Positions 1-5,724 of a stretch of 11,415 bases of DNA are shown piece by piece. Source of the stretch: Comamonas_F sp047606565 (GTDB taxonomy: Bacteria > Pseudomonadota > Gammaproteobacteria > Burkholderiales > Burkholderiaceae_C); NCBI GenBank assembly GCA_047606565.1, contig JASGEH010000054.1:1-11415 (forward strand), written 5' to 3'. Every line of letters begins with the position of its first letter. The first letter of the stretch is position 1. The translations under genes and the position numbers were made by a program. Below the pieces are notes generated by a model. The model was not told where the DNA came from, searched no databases, and saw only the letters and a list, made by a program, of their open reading frames with translations.

Positions 1-141
1 GCCGTCGGCGCCCCGCGAGCCGATCCAGCCGATCGGGCGCGGCCCGACGATGGCGTTGAACGGGTCGTGCGGCAGGCCGTGGCCCAGCCGGGGTTCGTAG
101 AAATGGAATTCGGTGGCGTCGGTGGCGTCGGTGGCGGTCAT
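1..141 (-). CDS. Flavin reductase-like (DIM6/NTAB-type) protein, N-terminal part only
   Basis: Only the first 47 codons are visible; the gene runs off the left edge. The start is the ATG at 141-139 on the minus strand, and the frame stays open to base 1. After a short TDAT-rich leader the protein reads FHFYEPRLGHGLPHDPFN and then AIVGPRPIGWIGSRGADG. The run PFNxIVxPRPIGWI followed by S-x-G is the usual beginning of the flavin-reductase-like FMN-binding domain, which binds FMN in a split-barrel fold and often reduces flavin with NAD(P)H. It lies downstream of the FAD-dependent oxidoreductase on the same strand with an 80-base gap, so co-transcription is possible. No clear Shine-Dalgarno sequence precedes the ATG. 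The family call is fairly secure; the substrate cannot be told from this fragment. Confidence 0.75.
   Translation of the reverse strand, partial: MTATDATDATEFHFYEPRLGHGLPHDPFNAIVGPRPIGWIGSRGADG
112..138. repeat. Short 9-bp tandem repeat in the flavin reductase N-terminus
   Basis: Two perfect copies of GGTGGCGTC (112-120 and 121-129) are followed by a partly matching third unit (130-138). On the minus strand it encodes the repeated Asp-Ala-Thr residues just after the start methionine. Because the unit is a multiple of three, gain or loss of a copy would keep the frame. It is probably simple low-complexity sequence in a tolerant N-terminal tail. Confidence 0.6.
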
Positions 142-221
142 GGGCGGGGCAGGCAGAGGATGTCCAGCCATGCTACCCGGGCGCGGCGACCGCTGCTTGC
201 CCTGTTTGGACTGCCGCCCGG

Positions 222-1916
222 TCAGCCCAGCACGTCGCGGGCGACCGCCTCGGCCACCTTGATGCCATCGACGCCGGCCGACAGGATGCCGCCGGCGTAG
301 CCCGCGCCTTCGCCGGCCGGGAACAGGCCGCGCACGTTGAGGCTTTGCAGATCCTCGCCGCGCGTGATGCGAATGGGCGAGGAGGTGCGCGTCTCGACGC
401 CGGTGAGCACGGCGTCGGGCATGTCGAAGCCCTTGAGCTTGCGGCCGAAGGCCGGGAAAGCCTCGCGCAGGGCGGCGATCGCGTAGTCGGGCAAGGCCGG
501 GTGCAGGCTGCCCAGCCGCACGCCCGGCTTGTACGAGGGCTGGACGCTGCCGAAGCCGGTCGAGTCGCGGCCGGCCACGAAGTCGCCCACCAACTGGCCG
601 GGCGCGCGGTAGTCGCCGCCGCCCAGTTCGTAGGCGCGGGTTTCCAGGCGGCGTTGCATCTCGATGCCGGCCAGCGGGTGCGGGCGGCCGTCGGCTTCGG
701 GTGGCACGTCTTCGAGCAGGCCGTAATCGGTCGGGTAGTCGGCCGGGTCGATACCGACGACGATGCCGGCGTTGGCGTTGCGCTCGGCGCGCGAGTACTG
801 GCTCATGCCGTTGGTGACGACGCGGCCGGGCTCGCTGGTGGCCGCCACCACGGTGCCGCCCGGGCACATGCAGAAGCTGTAGACCGCGCGCCCGTTGCTG
901 GCGTGGTGCACCAGCTTGTAGTCGGCCGCGCCCAGCAGCGGGTGGCCGGCGTGGCGGCCCCAGCGCGCGCGGTCGATCACGCCTTGCGGGTGCTCGACGC
1001 GAAAGCCGATGGAAAACGGCTTGGCCTCCACGTACACGCCGCGCCGGTGCAGCATCTGGAAGGTGTCGCGCGCGCTGTGGCCCAGCGCCAGCACGGCGTG
1101 GTCGGTGCGCAGCTCGTAGCTTTGGCCGCTGGCCTGGTCGAGCACCGCCAGGCCGCGCAGGCGCTGCTGGCCGCCCTCATCGGGTTCGAGCAGTACGTCG
1201 GTCACGCGCTGCTCGAAGCGGATCTCGCCGCCGGCGGCCACGATCTGCGCGCGGATGTTCTCGACTACCTTGACCAGCTTGAAGGTGCCGATGTGCGGGT
1301 GCGCGATGTACAGGATCTCGGGCGGCGCGCCGGCCTTGACGAACTCCTCCATCACCTTGCGGCCGAGGTGGCGCGGGTCCTTGATCTGGCTGTAGAGCTT
1401 GCCGTCGGAGAAGGTGCCGGCGCCGCCCTCGCCGAACTGCACGTTGGACTCGGGCGTGAGCACGCTCTTGCGCCACAGCCCCCAGGTGTCCTTGGTGCGC
1501 TGGCGCACGGTCTTGCCGCGTTCGAGCACGATGGGCTTGAAGCCCATCTGCGCCAGCAGCAGCGCCGCGAAGATGCCGCAGGGCCCGAAGCCCACCACCA
1601 CCGGCCGGTGCGCGAGCGCCGCCGGGGCCTGGCCGACCGGGTAGTAGGCCATGTCGGGCGTGGGCTGGATGTGCGGGTTGCGTGGGGCGGCGGCGTGGCG
1701 CGCCAGCGGGGCGGCTTCCTGCGCGGGGTCGGCCAGCGTCACGTCGACGATGTAGACGCACAGCAGTTGGCCGGCCTTGCGGGCGTCGAAGCTGCGCTTG
1801 TGGACGTGCACGCGGGCCAGCGCGGCGGGGGGCACGCCCAGCGTGCGCGCGGCCAGCGCGGCCAGCTCGCCCTCGGGGTGGTCCAGGGGCAGCTTGAGTT
1901 CGGAGAGTCGGATCAT
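222..1916 (-). CDS. COG2509-type NAD(P)/FAD-dependent oxidoreductase
   Basis: A 564-residue protein, the usual length for the uncharacterised FAD-dependent dehydrogenases of COG2509. A small N-terminal domain of about 100 residues precedes a Rossmann FAD-binding motif, VVVGFGPCGIFAALLLAQMG at about 106-125, closed by the acidic residue of VLERG at 130-134. The stretch GEGGAGTFSDGKLYSQIKD (162-180) and the C-terminal GEGAGYAGGILSAGVDG, which would bind the flavin pyrophosphate/ribityl part, are hallmarks of the family. No membrane segment or signal peptide is visible, so it is probably cytoplasmic. The reaction and substrate are not established for the family. The ATG at 1916-1914 is the natural start, since the family N-terminus (MIRLSELKLPLDHPEGEL) begins there. 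It precedes the flavin reductase-like gene on the same strand and is divergent from the GH3 gene. Confidence 0.9.
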   Translation of the reverse strand: MIRLSELKLPLDHPEGELAALAARTLGVPPAALARVHVHKRSFDARKAGQLLCVYIVDVTLADPAQEAAPLARHAAAPRNPHIQPTPDMAYYPVGQAPAALAHRPVVVGFGPCGIFAALLLAQMGFKPIVLERGKTVRQRTKDTWGLWRKSVLTPESNVQFGEGGAGTFSDGKLYSQIKDPRHLGRKVMEEFVKAGAPPEILYIAHPHIGTFKLVKVVENIRAQIVAAGGEIRFEQRVTDVLLEPDEGGQQRLRGLAVLDQASGQSYELRTDHAVLALGHSARDTFQMLHRRGVYVEAKPFSIGFRVEHPQGVIDRARWGRHAGHPLLGAADYKLVHHASNGRAVYSFCMCPGGTVVAATSEPGRVVTNGMSQYSRAERNANAGIVVGIDPADYPTDYGLLEDVPPEADGRPHPLAGIEMQRRLETRAYELGGGDYRAPGQLVGDFVAGRDSTGFGSVQPSYKPGVRLGSLHPALPDYAIAALREAFPAFGRKLKGFDMPDAVLTGVETRTSSPIRITRGEDLQSLNVRGLFPAGEGAGYAGGILSAGVDGIKVAEAVARDVLG

Positions 1917-1918
1917 GG

Positions 1919-1960
1919 TTCGCGGCGGGGCTTGTGTTGATCAAGCAGGGGCGTGATTCT
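1919..1960. repeat. Diverged direct repeat, left copy (partner 4530-4570)
   Basis: By hand alignment this 42-base stretch matches 4530-4570 at 33 of 42 columns with one gap. The shared cores are TTCGCGGC, ATCAAGC, GGCG and GATT. Both copies lie upstream of, and in the same orientation as, a copy of the exact 28-bp repeat. The distance to that repeat differs: about 69 bases here and about 20 bases at the right copy. Chance similarity in GC-rich DNA cannot be excluded for this segment alone; the shared order with the exact repeat is what makes it credible. Confidence 0.5.
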
Positions 1961-1961
1961 A
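1956..1961 (-). promoter_or_regulatory. Possible -10 box for the FAD oxidoreductase gene
   Basis: On the minus strand this reads TAGAAT, five of six bases of the TATAAT consensus, about 40 bases ahead of the oxidoreductase ATG. The base context is AT-richer than its surroundings. No convincing -35 hexamer is seen at 16-18 bases spacing, so the call rests on the -10 box and position alone. Confidence 0.35.
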
Positions 1962-2029
1962 GAGTGTTATGAACTTTTCCATACCCGCGCAAACCCTGCG
2001 GGTTGGCGACAGAAACGGCCACTCGCGGC

Positions 2030-2057
2030 GTTTAGCATCGCGGCATGCCGACCGATC
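2030..2057. repeat. Exact 28-bp direct repeat, left copy (partner 4591-4618)
   Basis: Identical over 28 bases to 4591-4618 in direct orientation, and the match ends at both sides. It contains the -10-like TTTAGCAT, a six-base gap, an ATG (2045) and the codons for Met-Pro-Thr-Asp. At the right copy the same ATG is the start of the DOPA-dioxygenase-family gene, so the left copy is a duplicated 5' end of that gene. The two copies bracket the GH3 beta-glucosidase gene. Confidence 0.9.
2033..2038 (+). promoter_or_regulatory. Possible -10 box duplicated upstream of the GH3 gene
   Basis: TAGCAT lies six bases before an ATG at 2045, so transcription from it would begin at or next to that start codon and give a leaderless message. 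The same arrangement is present at 4594-4599 before the DOPA-dioxygenase-family gene. No recognisable -35 box is seen at normal spacing, so activity is inferred. Confidence 0.35.
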
Positions 2058-2119
2058 GACTCGATCTGCCCGAGGCCGATCCGTGCCGGGCGCGGCGGGA
2101 CCGGATGATTTCTTCGTGA
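2045..2119 (+). pseudogene. 24-codon ORF: duplicated start of the DOPA-dioxygenase-family gene, possible leader of GH3
   Basis: The ORF starts with the ATG inside the left 28-bp repeat and encodes MPTDRLDLPEADPCRARRDR followed by MISS and a TGA at 2117-2119. Its first four residues equal those of the intact DOPA-dioxygenase-family protein at 4606; the rest is unrelated to that family, so it is a broken 5' fragment and not a working enzyme. The stop is 14 bases before the GH3 ATG at 2134, with the purine-rich AAAGGA between. If transcribed it could act as a translated leader coupled to GH3, but that is inference. Confidence 0.4.
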
Positions 2120-2133
2120 GAGGCAAAGGAACG

Positions 2134-4437
2134 ATGTTGGGAATGAAACCGTTGGCATTGGGTATTTCGGCCGGCCTGCTGTGCGGGGGCGTGGTCGCGC
2201 AGGAGCTGCCGCAACTGGGCCGGGATCCGCTCGACAAGGTGGTGGCCGCGCTGACGCTGGAGGAGAAAGTGGCGCTGCTCACCGGCCAGGGCATGCGCCG
2301 CCCCGGCCTGTCCGAGGACATGCAGGCGCCGGTGGTCGGTGGCGGCGACAGCAAGGTGCCTGGCGCGGCCGGCACCACCACGCCGGTGCCGCGTCTGGGC
2401 ATTCCCTCGATCGTGCTGTCCGACGGACCGGCCGGTGTGCGCATCGACCCGACCCGCAAGGACGCGCCGGGCAGAACCTTCTACGCCACCGCGTTCCCGA
2501 TCGGCAGCGCGCTGGCCACGTCGTGGGACGTGGATCTGGTGCGTCAGGTCGGCGCGGCGATCGGGCGCGAGGCGCGCGACTACGGCATCGACGTGATGCT
2601 GACCCCGGCCCAGAACATCCACCGCTACCCGCTGGGCGGGCGCAACTTCGAGTACTACTCCGAGGACCCGGTGGTCGCCGGCAACATCGCCGCCGCGCTG
2701 GTGCAAGGGCTGCAGGACGAGGGCGTGGGCGCCTCGGTCAAGCACTTCGCGGGCAACAACCACGAGTGGGACCGCAACACCATCGACGTCAAGGTCGACG
2801 AGCGCGCGCTGCGCGAGATCTACCTCAAGGGCTTCGAGATCTCCATCGGCAAGGGCCGGCCGTGGACGGTGATGTCCAGCTACAACAAGCTCAACGGCAC
2901 CTACACCTCGGAAAACCGCTGGCTGCTGACCGACGTGCTGCGCCAGCAGTGGGGCTACGACGGCCTGGTGATGACCGACTGGTTTGGTGGTCGCGATCCG
3001 GTGGCGCAGCAGCAGGCCGGCAACGAGTTGCTGATGCCCGGCACCGGCAAGCAGCAGAAGACGCTGCTGGCGGCGGTGCAAAGCGGCCAGCTCGACGAGA
3101 AGGTGCTGGACGCCAACGTCGCCAGGGTGTTGGCACTGGTCGAGCGCACCCACACCTTCCAGCGCACGCCGCATTCGGACCAGCCGGACCTGAAGGCCAA
3201 CGCCGGGCTATCGCGCAGTGCCGCGACCCAGTCCGTGGTGCTGCTGAAGAACGACGGCGCGGCGTTGCCGCTGCGCGGCGCGGCCGGGCTGGCGCTGCTC
3301 GGTGACAGCAGCTACCAGACGATCACCGGCGGCACCGGCAGCGGTGACGTCAACAAGGCCTACAGCGTCTCGTTGCAGCAGGGCCTGGCCGATGCCGGCT
3401 TCGGCCTCGACGATGGGCTGGCGCAGGCCTATACCGGCTACCTCGCCGAGCAGACCGCCAAGCTGCCGCAAACGCCCTGGTACCTGCCCAAGCCGCGCGT
3501 GCCCGAGCGCGTGGTGGCGCCGGCCGAGCTGCAGCGGCTGGCGCGGACCCAGGACGTGGCGGTGCTGACGATAGGCCGCGCCTCCGGCGAGTTCGTCGAC
3601 CGCAAGGCCGAGGACGATTTCGAACTGAGCGCGGTCGAACGCACGCTGCTGCAGGAGACCGCCCAGGCCTTCCATGCGCAGGGCAAGAAGCTGGTGGTGG
3701 TGCTGAACGTGTCCGGCGTGATCGAGACCGCCAGCTGGCGCGACCTGGCTGACGCGATCGTGCTGGCCTGGCAGCCGGGCCAGGAGGCCGGGCATGCGCT
3801 GGCCGATGTGCTGTCGGGCCAGGTCAACCCCTCGGGCAAGCTGGCCGATACCTTCGCGCTGAAGTTGCAGGACTACCCGTCGGCCGAGGGCTTCCCGGGC
3901 AAGGTGCTGCTCGGTCCGGACCCGAACGCCACCTCGCTGTTCGGCAAGATCGATCGTGCCGCCGAGATCGAATACAAGGATGGCATCTGGGTCGGCTACC
4001 GCTACTTCCAGACCCGCAAGGTCGGCGTGGCCTATCCCTTCGGCCATGGCCTGTCGTATACCCGCTTCGGCTATGCCGGGCTGAAGCTGGACAGCCGCGA
4101 CGACGCGGCCAGCGTGCACGCCAGCGTGACCGTGACCAACACCGGCAAGGTCGCCGGCCGCGAAGTGGTGCAGGTCTACGTGTCGGCCCCGCGCGGCGCG
4201 CTGGACAAGCCCGAGGAGGAACTGCGCGCGTTCGCCAAGACCGCACTGTTGCAGCCGGGCCAGTCGCAGACGCTGCAGTTCGAGATCGCCGGCAAGGACC
4301 TGGCCTCGTTCGACACCGCGCAGGGGCGCTGGGTGGCCGATCCGGGCACCTACCAGCTGCGCATCGGCGCGTCCTCGCGCGACATCCGTCTGCACCAGGA
4401 CTTCGTCAAGGCGCAAGCGTCGCAGTACGCGCCGTAA
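2134..4437 (+). CDS. Secreted glycoside hydrolase family 3 beta-glucosidase
   Basis: GH3 enzymes release terminal beta-linked sugars from oligosaccharides by a retaining mechanism. With the ATG at 2134 the protein has 767 residues; an open frame continues upstream to 1969, but the signal peptide and the AAAGGA at 2125-2130 favour 2134 or the ATG at 2143. Residues 1-22 form a Sec-type signal peptide ending ...GGVVA before QELP, so a periplasmic or exported location is likely. The N-terminal catalytic domain shows SDGPAGVR (96-103), KHFAGNNHEW (203-212) and VMTDWFGG, whose Asp282 is the expected nucleophile. The second domain has GRASGEFVDR, where Glu486 is the likely acid/base. YPFGHGLSYTRF (634-645) leads into a fibronectin-III-like domain to about 745. 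All key residues look intact. No sugar transporter or regulator lies nearby, and direct repeats flank the gene, suggesting acquisition. Exact sugar specificity is unknown. Confidence 0.93.
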   Translation: MLGMKPLALGISAGLLCGGVVAQELPQLGRDPLDKVVAALTLEEKVALLTGQGMRRPGLSEDMQAPVVGGGDSKVPGAAGTTTPVPRLGIPSIVLSDGPAGVRIDPTRKDAPGRTFYATAFPIGSALATSWDVDLVRQVGAAIGREARDYGIDVMLTPAQNIHRYPLGGRNFEYYSEDPVVAGNIAAALVQGLQDEGVGASVKHFAGNNHEWDRNTIDVKVDERALREIYLKGFEISIGKGRPWTVMSSYNKLNGTYTSENRWLLTDVLRQQWGYDGLVMTDWFGGRDPVAQQQAGNELLMPGTGKQQKTLLAAVQSGQLDEKVLDANVARVLALVERTHTFQRTPHSDQPDLKANAGLSRSAATQSVVLLKNDGAALPLRGAAGLALLGDSSYQTITGGTGSGDVNKAYSVSLQQGLADAGFGLDDGLAQAYTGYLAEQTAKLPQTPWYLPKPRVPERVVAPAELQRLARTQDVAVLTIGRASGEFVDRKAEDDFELSAVERTLLQETAQAFHAQGKKLVVVLNVSGVIETASWRDLADAIVLAWQPGQEAGHALADVLSGQVNPSGKLADTFALKLQDYPSAEGFPGKVLLGPDPNATSLFGKIDRAAEIEYKDGIWVGYRYFQTRKVGVAYPFGHGLSYTRFGYAGLKLDSRDDAASVHASVTVTNTGKVAGREVVQVYVSAPRGALDKPEEELRAFAKTALLQPGQSQTLQFEIAGKDLASFDTAQGRWVADPGTYQLRIGASSRDIRLHQDFVKAQASQYAP

Positions 4438-4529
4438 TGTTCAAAGTGCGACGTCGGTGGCTTGCGCGCTGCGGCGCGCGGTCCGCCGAAACCTGATCCG
4501 ACAGCGGTGGGCGCATCCAGACCTCGCGC

Positions 4530-4570
4530 TTCGCGGCAGGCTGGTCTTCATCAAGCGGTGGCGCGATTTT
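4530..4570. repeat. Diverged direct repeat, right copy (partner 1919-1960)
   Basis: This stretch, between the GH3 stop and the DOPA-dioxygenase-family start, aligns with 1919-1960 with nine differences including one gap. It sits 20 bases before the right copy of the exact 28-bp repeat. The rest of the 168-base gap (4438-4529) holds no gene or clear rho-independent terminator that I can see; a GC-rich region near 4455-4475 could fold but has no following T run. Confidence 0.5.
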
Positions 4571-4590
4571 CAAGGAGAGGGCGCGGGACG

Positions 4591-4618
4591 GTTTAGCATC
4601 GCGGCATGCCGACCGATC
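4591..4618. repeat. Exact 28-bp direct repeat, right copy (partner 2030-2057)
   Basis: Identical to 2030-2057. Here it covers the probable -10 box TAGCAT (4594-4599), six spacer bases, and the first four codons (ATG at 4606) of the DOPA-dioxygenase-family gene. This copy is attached to an intact gene and so is the functional one; the other copy is severed from it by the GH3 gene. Confidence 0.9.
4594..4599 (+). promoter_or_regulatory. Possible leaderless -10 box of the DOPA-dioxygenase-family gene
   Basis: TAGCAT (inside TTTAGCAT) ends six bases before the ATG at 4606, which would place the transcription start at the initiation codon. There is no Shine-Dalgarno sequence in those six bases, in keeping with a leaderless message. 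A purine-rich AAGGAGAGG at 4572-4580 is too far upstream to serve as a ribosome site. No clear -35 box at standard spacing. Confidence 0.4.
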
Positions 4619-4992
4619 TGCCTGCCGATATGCCCGATACACCCGCAGCCGCCAACCGCCTTGAAAACCGCTATGCGCGCTACCACGCGCACGTGTATTT
4701 CGACGCCGCCAGCGTGGCACAGGCGCGCGCGCTGTGCGCGGCGGCGGGCGAGCGCTTCGGCGTGCGCGTGGGCCGGGTGCACGAAAAGCGGGTGGGGCCG
4801 CATCCGTGCTGGAGCTGCCAGCTGGCCTTCGACAGCCACCAGTTCGACGCGTTGGTCGCCTGGCTGGACGCGCATCGCGGCGGACTTGACGTGCTGCTGC
4901 ACGGCGACACCGGCGACGATCTGGCCGACCACACCGCGCACGTGGGCTGGCTGGGGCGGTCGCACGTGCTCGATCTTTCGGCGTTCCGGTAA
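4606..4992 (+). CDS. DOPA 4,5-dioxygenase family protein
   Basis: A 128-residue protein matching the small DOPA 4,5-dioxygenase family, whose fungal and plant-related members cleave the catechol ring of DOPA; bacterial members are mostly of unknown substrate. Visible family features are RYHAHVYFDA with a His-x-His pair (27-29), RVGPHPCWSCQL (62-73), a conserved HGDTGDD (99-105) and HTAHVGWLG (109-117). The His residues are candidates for iron binding. No signal peptide or membrane segment is seen, so it is probably cytoplasmic. The ATG at 4606 is preceded by a -10-like box and lacks a Shine-Dalgarno sequence, suggesting leaderless translation. Its 5' end is duplicated at 2030-2057 upstream of GH3. 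No other aromatic-degradation genes adjoin it, so its pathway cannot be inferred from context. Confidence 0.85.
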   Translation: MPTDLPADMPDTPAAANRLENRYARYHAHVYFDAASVAQARALCAAAGERFGVRVGRVHEKRVGPHPCWSCQLAFDSHQFDALVAWLDAHRGGLDVLLHGDTGDDLADHTAHVGWLGRSHVLDLSAFR

Positions 4993-5047
4993 TTTTTCTG
5001 GTGATCCGGGCCGCGCACGCCGTCCGTCAAAAAGACAAAGAGGAGGC

Positions 5048-5064
5048 GGTGCCGTCGCGGCACC
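5048..5064 (+). other. Small hairpin in the leader of the TRIC-family gene
   Basis: GGTGCC (5048-5053) and GGCACC (5059-5064) form a perfect 6-bp stem with a five-base loop. It separates a strong AGGAGG (5041-5046) from the start region at 5078/5084. It has no T run, so it is not a rho-independent terminator. It may be incidental in GC-rich DNA. Confidence 0.35.
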
Positions 5065-5077
5065 CCTGGAAAGCATC

Positions 5078-5716
5078 ATGGGCATGGGATTGCTGGGCAT
5101 CGTTTATCTGATCGCCATCACGGCCGAGGCGGCCTCGGGCGCCATCATGGGCATGCGGCGCAACATGGACTTGTTCGGCATCGCCTTCATTGGCTCCGTC
5201 ACGGCGCTGGGCGGGGGCTCGGTGCGCGACATGCTGCTGGGCCACTATCCGCTGGGCTGGGTCACCCACCCCGAGTACCTGGCCTACACCATAGGCGCGG
5301 CGGTGGCGACGGCGGCGCTGGCGCGGCAGGCCTATCGGCTCAAGGCGGCCTTCCTGGTGCTCGATGCGATGGGGCTGGTGGCCTTCACGGTGATCGGCTG
5401 CGACATCGCCGCTGCGCAGGGCGTGCACGTGGCCATCGTGGTGCTGATGGGACTGGTCACCGGCATCTTCGGCGGCCTGCTGCGCGACGTGCTGTGCAAC
5501 CAGGTGCCGCTGGTGCTGCAGCGCGACCTCTACGCCTCGGTCTCGCTGGTCACGGGCGTGGCCTACGTCGGCTTGCAGCGGGGCGGGCTCGACCACGAAA
5601 CGGCGATGCTGGTGGCGGTGTCGGTCGGCTTCGTGATGCGGATGCTGGCGATTCGCTACAAGCTGGCGCTGCCGGTCTTCAAGGCCGAGCACGTGCGCGG
5701 CTTCGACGACGAGTAA
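5078..5716 (+). CDS. TRIC/UPF0126 (YadS/YicG-type) trimeric cation channel family membrane protein
   Basis: A 212-residue, very hydrophobic protein with about seven predicted membrane segments and an internal duplication, as in bacterial TRIC homologues. The family signature appears in both halves: TALGGGSVRDMLLGHYPLGW at 42-61 and GIFGGLLRDVLCNQVPLVL at 129-147; each has the paired glycines and the Arg-Asp that mark the repeat. Structurally studied bacterial members conduct monovalent cations, chiefly potassium, in the inner membrane; some relatives are thought to act on glycine or other small solutes. The ATG at 5078 has GGAAAG four bases upstream; an alternative ATG at 5084 has the same site at ten bases. 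The frame is open further upstream to 4457, but that part overlaps the dioxygenase gene and lacks family features. It is convergent with the J-domain gene, leaving 8 bases between. Confidence 0.88.
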   Translation: MGMGLLGIVYLIAITAEAASGAIMGMRRNMDLFGIAFIGSVTALGGGSVRDMLLGHYPLGWVTHPEYLAYTIGAAVATAALARQAYRLKAAFLVLDAMGLVAFTVIGCDIAAAQGVHVAIVVLMGLVTGIFGGLLRDVLCNQVPLVLQRDLYASVSLVTGVAYVGLQRGGLDHETAMLVAVSVGFVMRMLAIRYKLALPVFKAEHVRGFDDE

Positions 5717-5724
5717 ACCGGGTC

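Noticed and set aside
345..1940. Long open frame of 531 codons on the plus strand opposite the FAD oxidoreductase
   Set aside because: It is fully antisense to a well-recognised gene, is rich in Ala/Gly/Val/His/Arg as expected for a GC-rich shadow frame, and shows no family motif.
1969..2133. 55-residue N-terminal extension of the GH3 protein
   Set aside because: It would bury the signal peptide inside the protein and is rich in Arg and Ser from translated intergenic DNA; AAAGGA and the signal peptide favour 2134.
2208..4416. Large minus-strand and alternative-frame ORFs within the GH3 gene
   Set aside because: GH3 motifs run unbroken in the plus-strand frame; the others are compositional shadows.
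4457..5077. Upstream extension of the TRIC-family frame to 4457
   Set aside because: The added residues lie over the dioxygenase gene in a different frame and have no membrane or family features; the real start is at 5078 or 5084.
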